DNA from: Enhygromyxa salina
Lineage (GTDB): Bacteria; Myxococcota_A; Polyangia; Nannocystales; Nannocystaceae
Reading direction: 5' to 3'
NCBI RefSeq assembly: GCF_002994615.1
Contig: NZ_PVNK01000013.1
Coordinates: 1-43,894 of the forward strand
Length of the DNA: 43,894 bases
Within the stretch, counting starts at the first letter, position 1; each line of letters opens with the position of its first letter. A model generated the notes under the pieces. The model was not told the DNA's origin. It saw nothing but the letters and a program-made list of their open reading frames with translations, and ran no database searches. Of the stretch, positions 32,842 to 41,154 are shown one piece after another. Both the position numbers and the translations under genes were made by a program.

Positions 32842-33708
32842 GTGACCGCACTCGCCGCAGCCCTCACCGCGCAGCCTTCAGTCCGCTTTCGGCACCGGCG
32901 GGCGTTCTACTTGATGTACGACGGCACCTACTTGGTGATGACGTCGATCGTGCTCGCGCTGATGTTGGCCGCAGGCTGGCAGGGGCTCGTGACCGAATTC
33001 CACTGGTGGTACCTGCTGCTGCTGCCCCTCGCTACCCACGCTCAGATCCTGTGCAGCGTGTTCATCCACAACTGCAGCCACGGCAACTTCCCGAGGCCGA
33101 TCAACCGGCTCGTCGGTGAGCTGTGCGGGATCGTGGTCCTGACCCGCTACGCGAGCTGGGAGATCATCCATCGTCGGCACCACAAGTACTCCGACGATCC
33201 CGATCAGGATCCCCACCCCATCACCCCCGACGCCGCCGGCTACTGGCCCTTCGTGAAGAAGACGATCGTCAACGTCGAGGTCCAGCTCCAGCGCCAGTTC
33301 TTCGAGCTCCACGGCGGCGACACCCCCGAGAACCGCCGCTTCGAGCGGCGCCGGGCGTACACCAGCTACGCGACCAACCTGGTCCTGATCGCGTGCTGGT
33401 ATGTGTTCCTCGGCCCGATCGGCTTCTTCGTCTTCTTCGTCCCGGCCTCGCTGATCGGCTTCCTCCACCTGATGCACTTCAACTGGTCGACCCACAACGC
33501 GATGAAGCCCGAAGAGGGCTTCTTCCCGGTCAACCTCGACCGCGGCTACTTCTGGCTGGGCAACCGGATCTGGTTCGGCATCTACTATCACGGCTACCAC
33601 CACAAGCAGGCCAACCTGTTCAACCCGATGCACTACGAGGCCTACCAGCAGGCCCGCGCTGCCCGGAAACAGGCCAAGGTCTCGCCGCCCGCTGCACCGC
33701 CCGCCTGA
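32842..33708 (+). CDS. membrane fatty-acid desaturase (second of two)
   Basis: This 288-residue protein also carries three histidine boxes: HNCSH (76-80), HRRHH (110-114, followed by KYSDDPDQDPHP) and YHGYHHKQANLFNP near the C-terminus. The DPDQDPHP segment and the HGNF motif set it apart from the divergent desaturase, so these two are paralogs from different subfamilies rather than a recent duplication. Several hydrophobic helices precede and separate the boxes. GTG 32842 was chosen because the frame upstream to 32740 is Arg/Cys-rich and has poor codon composition; no ribosome-binding site is evident. A strong GC hairpin lies 35 bases after the stop. Together with its neighbour it may act on different lipid positions, for example during cold or osmotic adaptation. 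Confidence 0.88.
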   Translation: MTALAAALTAQPSVRFRHRRAFYLMYDGTYLVMTSIVLALMLAAGWQGLVTEFHWWYLLLLPLATHAQILCSVFIHNCSHGNFPRPINRLVGELCGIVVLTRYASWEIIHRRHHKYSDDPDQDPHPITPDAAGYWPFVKKTIVNVEVQLQRQFFELHGGDTPENRRFERRRAYTSYATNLVLIACWYVFLGPIGFFVFFVPASLIGFLHLMHFNWSTHNAMKPEEGFFPVNLDRGYFWLGNRIWFGIYYHGYHHKQANLFNPMHYEAYQQARAARKQAKVSPPAAPPA

Positions 33709-33742
33709 GCCCGCGCGACAAGGAGGGGCTTCGCCGCCGCAG

Positions 33743-33769
33743 CGAGGGGCCTTTTCGGACGGCCCCTCG
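33743..33769 (+). terminator. GC-rich hairpin downstream of the second desaturase
   Basis: CGAGGGGCC and GGCCCCTCG pair perfectly over nine bases around a nine-base loop containing TTTT. No U-tract follows, so classic intrinsic termination is not fully met. The position 35 bases after the desaturase stop favours a transcript-end or mRNA-protecting structure. Confidence 0.5.
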
Positions 33770-33780
33770 ACTCAGGTCCA

Positions 33781-33897
33781 ATGAGACGACTCTTCGCGCT
33801 GCCGGTTCTCGTTGCGATCCTCAGGCAGGCCTTCGTGAACCTGAGCGGCGTTGAGGCGTGTGACCGGCCCCGGAAGAAGACGCCGTGGACTGTATGA
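33781..33897 (+). CDS. possible small signal-peptide-like ORF (38 aa)
   Basis: ATG 33781 opens a 38-residue frame beginning MRRLFALPVLVAIL and ending in a basic tail (RPRKKTPWTV). It has an AGG four bases upstream, but third-position GC is only about 78%, lower than in the neighbouring genes, and no family is recognised. It could be a leader peptide, a remnant, or chance; it is listed at low confidence. Confidence 0.2.
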   Translation: MRRLFALPVLVAILRQAFVNLSGVEACDRPRKKTPWTV

Positions 33898-33908
33898 AGT
33901 CCGTCCTG

Positions 33909-34080
33909 GGCACCCCGGCGTGATTCGCACGAGGTCCGGACCGAGGTCGAAGGCACCCCGGCGCGATTCGCACGAGGTCCGGACCACCCGTCAACGGACC
34001 CCCACGCCCTTCACAGGTGCTCGGGACCTCCACCCAAGGCACCCCAGATCGCTCCGGGTGAGCTCGGGACCTCGAGCGAT
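33909..34080. repeat. 43-bp-period tandem repeat array (four degenerate units)
   Basis: Units start at 33909, 33952, 33995 and 34038, exactly 43 bases apart. The first two are almost identical over their 34-base core, which includes GGCACCCCGGCG, GATTCGCACGAG and the perfect palindrome GGTCCGGACC (33933-33942 and 33976-33985). The third and fourth are degenerate but keep the phase and end CGGGACC. The array lies in the 401-base gap between the desaturase and the P-type ATPase gene ends and carries no supported gene. Operators, a recombination hot spot or an RNA element are all possible. Confidence 0.75.
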
Positions 34081-34109
34081 CGCAGGCGCAGCTCGACGCC
34101 GGCAGCTCG

Positions 34110-36611
34110 TCACCGCGCCCGGGCCCAGCGGATCACCTGGGCGACGACCTTGCTGAGCTCGAGCACGCTGACGGGGATGAAGCTGATCGCGACGACGACG
34201 CCGATCTCGGCCCACGACAGGACCCCGAGCCCAAACAGCTCGCGCGTGAGCGGCAGCTGAAACAGGGCCAGCTGCAGGACCAACGAGACCCCGACGACGG
34301 CCGCGAGCCCGAGGTTGCGCAAGGCCCCGATCTGCCACAGCAGGCGCCGCGGGCTGCGAAAGGCGAACGAGCGCAGCAGCTCGCTGCACACGACGGTCGT
34401 GAACGCGAGGCTCCGGGCCTCGACCAGCGGGCGCCCGTCGAGCTCGAGGGCCCAATAGTAGACCCCGAAGCCGACCACGGTCTGAACCAGGGCCGTGGCG
34501 ACGATGATCGACCACTCGCGCCCGCCGAGCAGCGGCTCGTCGGGGTCGCGCGGCGGGCTGCGCAGGACGTCGTCGTCGGGCGGATCGACGACCAGCGCGA
34601 GCCCGGGGAGCGGCTCGGTCACGAGGTTGATCCACAGCAGGTGCAGCGGCAGCAGCGGAAAGGGCATGCCCATGGCCGCGGCGACCAGCATGATCACGAG
34701 CTCCGAGAAATTACCCGAGAGCAGGTAGACCACGGCCTTCTTGATGTTCTGATAGATGACCCGGCCCTCGCGGATCGCGTCGAGGACCTTGGACAGATCG
34801 TCGTCGGTCAGGACGATGTCCGAGGCCTCGCGGGTGACCTCGGTCGCGGTCTTGCCCATCGCGAGGCCGACGTCGGCGGCGCGGATCGCCGGGGCGTCGT
34901 TGACCCCGTCGCCGGTCATGGCCACGACCTCGCCCGCCTCGCGCAGCTCCTTGACGATCTCGGTCTTGTGCGCGGCGGTCGTCCGCGCGCGGACCAGGCC
35001 CTCGCGGTCCTCGGCGGGGGTGCTCGCGTCGATCAACCCGAGCTCGCGGGCGATCGCGGCCGCGGTTACCGGGTGATCGCCGGTGATCATCACGGTCCGA
35101 ACCCCGGCCGCGCGGGCCCCCGCGATCGCCTGACGGGCGAGCTCGCGCGGGGGGTCGGCCAGACCGATCAGGCCGAGGAGCTCGAGCTCCTGCTCGTCCT
35201 CGCCCTCTCCGATCGCGACCGCGAGCACTCGCAGCCCCCGCGCGGCCATGTCCTCGGCCCGGGCGAGCAGCTCGGGCGCGGCCCGCTCGCGGTCGTGGAG
35301 GCGCTCGGCGATGACCTCGACGGCGCCCTTGATCCACAGCGTCGGCGCCGAGCTCGAGGCCGGGTCGGCGCTGCCGCGGGTCACCGACATCCGGCGGCGC
35401 TCGGGCGAGAACGGCGCCTCGGCCAGGCGCGGACGCTCGCGATCGATCTCGGCCTGCTCGATGCCCCGGGCGCGGGCGGCCCGGAGAATCGCGAGCTCGG
35501 TCGTGTCGCCGGTGCCGGCCTCGGTCTCGGCCTCGTCATCGCCCGGGCCAGAGCTGGCCGCGCCGAGCTCGGCGTCGCAGCAGGCCGCGGCGCCGTAGAG
35601 CAGCGCGTGCTCGGACGCCTCGCCCTCGGGCGTCCACAGCTCGCGCACGCTCATGATCCCCGTCGTCAGGGTCCCGGTCTTGTCGGTGCAGATGACCGTG
35701 ACCGAGCCGAGGGTCTCGACGGCCGCGAGCCGCCGAACCAGGACCTGGCGCGCGGCCATGCGCTGCATCCCGAGCGCGAGCGCGATCGTGATGATCGCCA
35801 AGAGCCCCTCGGGCACCGCGGCCACCGCCATCGAGACCGAGGCCATGAGCAGCTCCTCCCAGCCCATGCCGCGCAGCGCTCCGAGCCCCGCGACGCAGGC
35901 CACGAGGACCACGCAGACCACGAGCAGCATCCGGCTGACGGTGGCCAACCGACGCTGGAGCGGGGTGCTGTCGTCGCTGTCCTCGACCAGCAGCTCGGCG
36001 ATCTGGCCGAGCTCGGTCGCCATGCCGATCGCCTCGACCACGGCCTCACCGGTGCCGCCCGCGATCGCGGTGCCCATGAACACGCTGCCGCGCCGCTCGG
36101 CGAGGTCCCCCGCCTCCGGCCCCTCGCGTCGCTGCTTGGCGACCGGCAGGCTCTCGCCCGTCAGCGCGGCCTCGTTTGTGGCCAAGGCGTTGGAGGTGAG
36201 CACCCGCGCGTCGGCGGCGACCACGTCGCCGGCTTGCAGGACCAGCACATCGCCCACAACGACCTCGCGGGCGGGCACGGCGAGCAGCTCACCGCCGCGG
36301 CGAAGGGTGGCGCGCGGAGCCGTCATCGCCCGCAGCGCGGCCATCGCTCGCTCGGCTCGCCGCTCCTGGGCAAACCCAATGATGGCGTTGAGCGCGACGA
36401 TCACGGTGATCGCGACGGCATCGGTGAGGTCGCCGACCGCCGCCGAGATCACGACCGCGGCGAGCAGGATCAGCACCAGCGGGCTCTCGAATTGGCGCAC
36501 GACGACCCGCCACGCGGGCGTCGGCGGTCGTTGGCGCAGTTCGTTGGGTCCGTCGCGGGTAAGGCGAGCGGCCGCCTCATCGGGCGCGAGACCGCGGTTG
36601 GCGGGCGTCAC
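34110..36611 (-). CDS. P-type cation-transporting ATPase (type II)
   Basis: This 833-residue protein is a P2-type ATPase of the Ca2+/Na+/K+ group. The N-terminal cytosolic part and first helices are followed by TGES (151-154, actuator), TM4 with VPEGLLA (PEGL 267-270, cation site), the phosphorylated Asp310 in DKTGTLT, the nucleotide domain with IKGAVEV, ITGDHPVTAAAIA, and MTGDGVNDAPAI, and a C-terminal helix block containing LLWINLVTEPLPGLALVVDPPD in place of the more usual NLVTDGLPA sequence of Ca2+ pumps. No N-terminal heavy-metal (CxxC) domain is present. The cation is not certain. GTG 36611 has TAGTGT six bases upstream and no ribosome-binding site. The 3' end faces the 43-bp repeat array. 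Confidence 0.92.
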   Translation of the reverse strand: MTPANRGLAPDEAAARLTRDGPNELRQRPPTPAWRVVVRQFESPLVLILLAAVVISAAVGDLTDAVAITVIVALNAIIGFAQERRAERAMAALRAMTAPRATLRRGGELLAVPAREVVVGDVLVLQAGDVVAADARVLTSNALATNEAALTGESLPVAKQRREGPEAGDLAERRGSVFMGTAIAGGTGEAVVEAIGMATELGQIAELLVEDSDDSTPLQRRLATVSRMLLVVCVVLVACVAGLGALRGMGWEELLMASVSMAVAAVPEGLLAIITIALALGMQRMAARQVLVRRLAAVETLGSVTVICTDKTGTLTTGIMSVRELWTPEGEASEHALLYGAAACCDAELGAASSGPGDDEAETEAGTGDTTELAILRAARARGIEQAEIDRERPRLAEAPFSPERRRMSVTRGSADPASSSAPTLWIKGAVEVIAERLHDRERAAPELLARAEDMAARGLRVLAVAIGEGEDEQELELLGLIGLADPPRELARQAIAGARAAGVRTVMITGDHPVTAAAIARELGLIDASTPAEDREGLVRARTTAAHKTEIVKELREAGEVVAMTGDGVNDAPAIRAADVGLAMGKTATEVTREASDIVLTDDDLSKVLDAIREGRVIYQNIKKAVVYLLSGNFSELVIMLVAAAMGMPFPLLPLHLLWINLVTEPLPGLALVVDPPDDDVLRSPPRDPDEPLLGGREWSIIVATALVQTVVGFGVYYWALELDGRPLVEARSLAFTTVVCSELLRSFAFRSPRRLLWQIGALRNLGLAAVVGVSLVLQLALFQLPLTRELFGLGVLSWAEIGVVVAISFIPVSVLELSKVVAQVIRWARAR

Positions 36612-36617
36612 CCACCG

Positions 36618-36623
36618 ACACTA
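36618..36623 (-). promoter_or_regulatory. -10-like box TAGTGT, six bases before the ATPase start
   Basis: Read leftwards, TAGTGT is followed by six bases and GTG 36611. No Shine-Dalgarno is present. The box fits the same pattern as that of the DD-peptidase and the multidomain protein genes. Confidence 0.4.
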
Positions 36624-36769
36624 ACCGGCCTGCGCCCGGCCGTCCCGCCCGGTCTGAATTCGCGCAGGGAAAGCGGCGTACACGCATGGCCAAGACGATC
36701 AGGATCTGGCAAAAAGTGCTGGGTCGAGAGCTAGTGTTTGAGGCACCATTGACCCTACAAGTGCGCACA

Positions 36770-38146
36770 ATGGTCGCCTCGCAATCCACAGCCACGCTCG
36801 ACAACGGCGACACGCGCCCGCTCGCGCGCGTCGGCGGCCTGCCCCGCGTCGAGGCCAGTGGACCGCTGGGCGCGCTCTCGGAGCTGCTGCGCGATCAGTA
36901 CGCTGCCCTGAGGCGATGGCAGCGAGACTACGGCGGCCTGTTCGAGGTTCGGCTCGGGCCAGCTTCCTTCATCATCGCAGCCGACGCCAACACCGCGGCC
37001 GAGATGCTGATCGACGGCGCCCAGACCTTCACCCGCGGCGGGCCCATGTACCAGCCGATGAAGCCGATGTTCGGCGAGGACAGCATGCTGACCTCGGAGG
37101 GCGCGGTCTGGCGCAGCCGACGACGGGGCGCCCAGCCTCACTTTCGCCAGCGCGCGATCGCGAAGATCGCCAGCCGGATCGACAACATGGTCGTCGAGGT
37201 CCTCGGCGAGCTCGAGCCCGGCCCCCGCGACATCTATCAAGTCAGCGGGCGCATGAGCATGGCCGTGGGTGTCGCGGTGCTGATGGGCCTCGAGCTCAGC
37301 CGGCCCGGCTTCGAGGAGCTCGCGGGCGCGGTCGACTACACGCTCGGGCGGATCGCCGTGGGCTGGGTCGCCGATCGCCTGCCGCGCTGGGTCCCCGTCC
37401 CCGGCCGCCGCCGCTTCAAGCGTGAGCTCGAGGTCATCGACGAGCTCCTGCGCGAGACCATCCACGCGCGCCTGACCAGCGGCGAGCTCGGCGATGACCT
37501 GCTCGGGATGCTCCTGCACATGTCCGGGGACGACGGGCTCACGATCGAGAACATCCGCAACGAGGCCTACGCGCTGCTCGTCGCGGGCTACGAGACCACG
37601 GGCAACAGCATCGCCTGGGGTCTGTACGAGCTCGCCCGTCACCCGGAGATGTTCGATCGCGTGCGCGCCGAGGCCGACGAGGTCCTGTCGGCGGGGGTCC
37701 CGAACACCCCGACCGCCCTGCCCTACACCCGCCAGGTGTTCATGGAGGCCCTGCGCAAGTACCCAAGCGGGATCTGGCTGCCGCGCAACGCCGCGAGCGA
37801 GGGCACGCTCGCGGGCTACACGATCCCGACCGGTTCCGCGGTCCTGTGCTCGCCCTACCTGGTCCACCACGATCCCCACGCCTGGACCGAGCCCGAGCGC
37901 TTCGATCCCGAGCGCTTCGCCGAGGGCTCCGACCAGCCGCGCAGCCGCCACGCGTACATGCCCTTCGGCCTCGGCCAGCACATGTGCATCGGCCAACACC
38001 TCGGCATGCTCGAGGGCACCCTGGCCCTGGCCCGGGTCGCGCAGCGATGGGATCTCGCGCCGATCCCCGGGCGCGAGCCCGTGATGCGGATCTCGACGAC
38101 GATGAGCGCCAAGGGCGGCATCTGGCTGGACCTCGCCCGGCGCTGA
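36770..38146 (+). CDS. cytochrome P450 monooxygenase
   Basis: This 458-residue protein is a soluble bacterial P450 that inserts one atom of molecular oxygen into a substrate, with electrons from a ferredoxin-type partner. The I-helix AGYETT (272-277) replaces the commoner AGxxTT pattern exactly, the ExxR pair is EALR (326-329), and the heme ligand is Cys406 in MPFGLGQHMCIGQHLG (codon at 37985-37987). An in-frame ATG lies at 36686, but those 28 codons have many A/T third positions (CAA, AAA, CTA, TTT, ACA) unlike the rest of the gene and read as promoter DNA; ATG 36770 was chosen. No redox partner gene is beside it. The CYP family cannot be assigned by eye. Confidence 0.9.
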   Translation: MVASQSTATLDNGDTRPLARVGGLPRVEASGPLGALSELLRDQYAALRRWQRDYGGLFEVRLGPASFIIAADANTAAEMLIDGAQTFTRGGPMYQPMKPMFGEDSMLTSEGAVWRSRRRGAQPHFRQRAIAKIASRIDNMVVEVLGELEPGPRDIYQVSGRMSMAVGVAVLMGLELSRPGFEELAGAVDYTLGRIAVGWVADRLPRWVPVPGRRRFKRELEVIDELLRETIHARLTSGELGDDLLGMLLHMSGDDGLTIENIRNEAYALLVAGYETTGNSIAWGLYELARHPEMFDRVRAEADEVLSAGVPNTPTALPYTRQVFMEALRKYPSGIWLPRNAASEGTLAGYTIPTGSAVLCSPYLVHHDPHAWTEPERFDPERFAEGSDQPRSRHAYMPFGLGQHMCIGQHLGMLEGTLALARVAQRWDLAPIPGREPVMRISTTMSAKGGIWLDLARR

Positions 38147-38173
38147 GCTCGGGTCGCGCAGGTCGAGCTTTGC

Positions 38174-38179
38174 TAGCAT
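38174..38179 (+). promoter_or_regulatory. -10-like box TAGCAT with extended TG, seven bases before the LRR gene
   Basis: TGCTAGCAT ends seven bases before ATG 38187. There is no Shine-Dalgarno and no convincing -35, so an extended -10 promoter with transcript start at the start codon is the simplest reading. Confidence 0.45.
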
Positions 38180-38186
38180 TTTGAGA

Positions 38187-39353
38187 ATGGGTCGCCCCGA
38201 GCTCGAGGCCGCGCTGCGCCGCGATCCCCACGACGAGCACGCGTGGGCGGTGTTCGGTGATCTGCTCGCGGCCGAGGGCGACATCCGCGGGGAGCTGATC
38301 GCCCTCGACCAGCGCGCCGCCGCGAGCGAGAAGCCCTTTGAGCGCTCGGTCCTCGAGCACCGCGCGGCCGAGCTGGCCGAGCGCGAGCGTCGGCGCTGGC
38401 TTGGACCGCTGGCCGACGCCGGGCTCGAGATCACGTGGATGCGCGGCTTTGCGATCAACGCCGTGATCGCCCGACACCACCCGAGCACGCTCGCGGCCCT
38501 GCTCGAGCTCCCGACCGCCGCGCTCCTGCGCGAGCTGGTCCTCGTCCGCCCCCGCGGCCTCGCCTCGATCGCCAAGCACCTACGCGACCGGGCGATCGAG
38601 ACCCTGACCCTGCGCGCCCCGCATTGCGACTCGCTCGAGGATCTGGCCGCGCTCGAGCAGCTGCGCGAGCTCGTGGTCGACGGCGGCTCGACGACCGGCG
38701 TCGAGGCCCTCGCGTCCCTGCCCCGGCTCGAGCGCCTGAGCCTGCGTCGCTGTCGGGGTGAGGTCGTCGGCCTCGCCGCGGGCTTCACCGGGCTGCGCAG
38801 CCTCGAGCTCTCGGCCCGCGCCGACGTCGGTGAGCTCGGCGACGGCGCCCTCGCTCCGCTCGCACACTTGACCGAGCTGCGCGAGCTGAGCTTGCGCGAC
38901 GGAGGCTGGTCCGAGCTCGACGCGCTCGCGGACCTGCGCGCGCTCGAGCAGCTCGACCTGCGCAGCACCGACATCAGCTCGCTCGCGCCGCTAGCTGAGC
39001 TCGCGGCCCTGCGCGAGCTCGACCTCAGCGGCTGCACGGACGTGACCGATCTCGAGCCGCTCGCCCGGCTCCACGCGCTCGAGCGCCTCGAGCTCGGCTA
39101 CACCCGCGTCCGTCGGCTGCAGCCCCTCGCCGGCCTCCGACGCCTCGAGGTCATCGAGCTCGCGGGCACCAGCGTCGCGGACCTCAGCCCGCTGTTCGAG
39201 CTGCCCGCGCTGCGCAAGGTCGGCGTCGAGGCCTGCGAGATCGACGACCTGCAGCCCCTGCGCGCTCGCGGGGTCACGCTCACGGGCGCCCGCGCCCCGG
39301 AGCCATCGTGGCGCGAGCTGGCCGAAGGTTTGCTGCGAAGCACAAAGAGCTGA
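38187..39353 (+). CDS. TIGR02996-domain and leucine-rich-repeat protein
   Basis: This 388-residue cytosolic protein has the N-terminal TIGR02996 (repeat-companion) module, seen as RPELEAALRRDPHDEHAWAVFGDLLAAEGDIRGELIALDQ, followed by a linker and a long run of leucine-rich repeats of about 23 residues (for example LAALEQLRELVVDGG, LASLPRLERLSLRRC, LAELAALRELDLSGCTDVTDL, LARLHALERLELGYT, LAGLRRLEVIELAGT). TIGR02996 proteins are large paralog families in planctomycetes and myxobacteria and pair with repeat domains; no enzyme activity is known. It starts at ATG 38187, although TTG 38181 would add two residues. It follows the P450 gene by 40 bases but has its own -10-like box. Confidence 0.82.
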   Translation: MGRPELEAALRRDPHDEHAWAVFGDLLAAEGDIRGELIALDQRAAASEKPFERSVLEHRAAELAERERRRWLGPLADAGLEITWMRGFAINAVIARHHPSTLAALLELPTAALLRELVLVRPRGLASIAKHLRDRAIETLTLRAPHCDSLEDLAALEQLRELVVDGGSTTGVEALASLPRLERLSLRRCRGEVVGLAAGFTGLRSLELSARADVGELGDGALAPLAHLTELRELSLRDGGWSELDALADLRALEQLDLRSTDISSLAPLAELAALRELDLSGCTDVTDLEPLARLHALERLELGYTRVRRLQPLAGLRRLEVIELAGTSVADLSPLFELPALRKVGVEACEIDDLQPLRARGVTLTGARAPEPSWRELAEGLLRSTKS

Positions 39354-39379
39354 CGGCGACAAAAGGGGCGTGCTAAGAC
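39350..39379 (+). promoter_or_regulatory. promoter of the hydrolase lipoprotein (CTGACG, TAAGAC)
   Basis: CTGACG at 39350-39355 and TAAGAC at 39374-39379 with the extended TG are separated by 18 bases, and ATG 39386 follows after six. There is no ribosome-binding site. The -35 box overlaps the stop region of the preceding LRR gene. Confidence 0.35.
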
Positions 39380-39385
39380 CCGACG

Positions 39386-40678
39386 ATGGCTCGTATTGGT
39401 CCCACGCTCGCGCTCGCATCGATCGCATCGATCGCATCGATCGCTCCCCTGGCCGGCTGCACCGCCAGCAGCGACAGCCACGACGGCGAGAGCGAGACCG
39501 AGACCAGCGGCAACGGTGACGGTGACGGTGATCCTGGCGACGGCGACGGCGACGGCGATGGCGACGGCGACGGCGACCCCGGCGACGGCGATTCAGGCGA
39601 CGGCGACCCCGGCCCTGCCCCCGCGCAGGTCGAAGGCTGCGCGGGCGCGAGCTTCTACGAGGTCCCAGCCGACCCTGCCGCTCGGGGACCGTGGGCCGTC
39701 GGCGCGCGGACCGTGGTCATCGAGGGCGTCACGACCGAGATCTGGTACCCGGCCAGCTGGGGCGCAGAGGCTGGACACGAGCCCAAGACCTACGACATCC
39801 GCTACGCCCTGCCCGAGTCCGAGGCCGGCAAGATCAGCGACGACAAGAACCCCCTGCAGGTCTGCGACTGTTACCCCGAGCTCGCGCTCGACGAGCAAAA
39901 CGGCCCCTACCCGGTCGTCGTGTTCATCCACGGCACGGCCTCGTGGCGCAGCCAGTCGCTGACCCAGATGACCCACTGGGCCAGCCGCGGGTTCATCGTC
40001 GTGAGCTCCGACCACGTCGGTCTGTGGCTCCGCGACATCCTCGCCCTCGCCTGCGCGCAGCCCGGCGCCAGCCAGGACCTCAGCGGCGACACCGACCTCG
40101 TCCTGGCCGCGCTCGCCAACCCGGTCGGTGAGCTCGAGTTCCTCGCTGGCTTCGTCGACGAGACCCGCGTGGCGATCAGTGGCCACAGCGCGGGCGGCAG
40201 CGCAGCCTCGGAGCAGACCGACAAGCCCGGCGTCCGCGTCTCGATCCCGATGGCCGCGAACCAGGCCGTCCAGCCCACGCCAACGCTCGAGTCCTCGCTC
40301 CTGCTCGGCGGCCTCGCCGACGGGGTCGTCGCCTACAGCGGCACCCAAGACGGCTACGCAGACTCACCGACGCCCAAGCGCCTGATCGGCATCGACAACG
40401 CCGGCCACCTCGCGTTCTCGGACATCTGCGAGCTGACCAACGCCGACGGCCAGGACATCCTCGAGGTCGCGCTCGAGACCGGCGTCTGCGGGGCCGAGCT
40501 CGCCGGGCTCTTGTTCGACTGCGATCCCAGCTTGATCGACGCGTCGATCTCGGGCCACATCATCAACTACGCGACGACCGCAGTCCTCGAGCAGTCGCTC
40601 AAGTGCGTCGAGGGCCCGGATCTCTTCGCGGACTTCGCAACCGAGATGGGCGTCGCCGAGTATCAACAAGCGCTCTGA
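39386..40678 (+). CDS. alpha/beta-hydrolase lipoprotein with Gly-Asp linker
   Basis: This 430-residue lipoprotein has a signal peptide with lipobox LAGC (Cys25), a Ser/Glu/Thr-rich segment, a linker of GDGDGD/GDPGDGD units encoded by a hexanucleotide repeat at about 39510-39610, and an alpha/beta-hydrolase domain. The domain shows YPVVVFIHGTASWRSQ (oxyanion strand), GHSAGGS with nucleophile Ser268, an aspartate candidate in the GTQDGYADSPTP segment, and NAGHLAFSDIC with the likely catalytic His. The layout resembles dienelactone-hydrolase/PET-hydrolase-like secreted esterases. The signal peptide itself is encoded in part by a 9-bp tandem repeat (see separate entry). It stands between the LRR gene and the structured repeat region. 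Confidence 0.85.
   Translation: MARIGPTLALASIASIASIAPLAGCTASSDSHDGESETETSGNGDGDGDPGDGDGDGDGDGDGDPGDGDSGDGDPGPAPAQVEGCAGASFYEVPADPAARGPWAVGARTVVIEGVTTEIWYPASWGAEAGHEPKTYDIRYALPESEAGKISDDKNPLQVCDCYPELALDEQNGPYPVVVFIHGTASWRSQSLTQMTHWASRGFIVVSSDHVGLWLRDILALACAQPGASQDLSGDTDLVLAALANPVGELEFLAGFVDETRVAISGHSAGGSAASEQTDKPGVRVSIPMAANQAVQPTPTLESSLLLGGLADGVVAYSGTQDGYADSPTPKRLIGIDNAGHLAFSDICELTNADGQDILEVALETGVCGAELAGLLFDCDPSLIDASISGHIINYATTAVLEQSLKCVEGPDLFADFATEMGVAEYQQAL
39416..39442 (+). repeat. 9-bp tandem repeat inside a signal-peptide coding sequence
   Basis: GCATCGATC occurs three times in direct succession within the hydrophobic core of the lipoprotein signal peptide, giving the tripeptide repeat Ala-Ser-Ile. 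The period is a multiple of three, so slippage would lengthen or shorten the core without breaking the frame. Confidence 0.8.
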
Positions 40679-40750
40679 TCCCCCGCGCATCCGCTGGCCG
40701 CCCCCCGAAGTCCAGGACGCTCTCGAACTCGTTGAAGGTGCCCACCGCCC

Positions 40751-40875
40751 CCGGCGCTCAGCGGCTCCGAGCGAAGTCATTCATCGCCAAGAGATGGCCG
40801 CGATGCGAGCTGCCCGCCCCCAACCCCGGCGCTCAGCCGCTCGGAGCGGAGTCACCCACCGCCAAAAGATGAGCG
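40751..40875 (+). repeat. direct repeat at the left border of structured repeat copy 2
   Basis: Two 50-bp units, 40751-40800 and 40826-40875, match at about 41 of 50 positions and begin CCGGCGCTCAGC. The second merges with the left end of the long structured repeat. In it CCGCTC-G-GAGCGG is a perfect palindrome. The first copy lies downstream of the hydrolase lipoprotein and looks like a truncated duplicate of the repeat's edge. Confidence 0.6.
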
Positions 40876-41080
40876 CAAAGAGGCCACAGGAGGTCCGAGC
40901 GAGGACTATCGCCGCCCGAAAAGCACCATCGACGCGAAGCCGACCACAACCGAGCCGAGGCACCAAGACGCTTCTGCACCCCAGATGGAGAGGCGACGGT
41001 CCTCGCGCGGACCTCCTGCGGCCACGCGCGGACCCTCGACGGCCACGACACCGCCTCATCAAAGAACTCGCTCTGCCCGC
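40844..41080 (+). repeat. structured dispersed repeat, copy 2
   Basis: This plus-strand copy aligns with the reverse complement of 950-1185. Its inverted-repeat arms are 40887-40906 and 40999-41018 (20 bases, one mismatch), 92 bases apart, virtually the same spacing as in copy 1. The 476-base gap 40679-41154 between the hydrolase lipoprotein and the TatD gene holds this repeat and its partial duplicate, and no gene is supported in it. Confidence 0.7.
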
Positions 41081-41154
41081 CCCTCAGCTCCACAGCAGCA
41101 AAGCCCCCGTGGTACTGGATCGAGTTGACGCGCCCAAGCGCGCGATGACACGAC

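Noticed and set aside
33909..34080. CRISPR array
   Set aside because: Only two units are near-identical, the intervals between the cores are nine bases, and no cas gene is near.
36660..36730. A TGGC...TGC pair upstream of the P450 gene as a sigma-54 promoter
   Set aside because: The GG and GC elements are eight bases apart instead of ten, so the match fails the spacing rule.
36686..36769. In-frame ATG 28 codons upstream in the P450 gene
   Set aside because: The codons use A/T in many third positions, unlike the rest of the gene; the stretch reads as promoter DNA.
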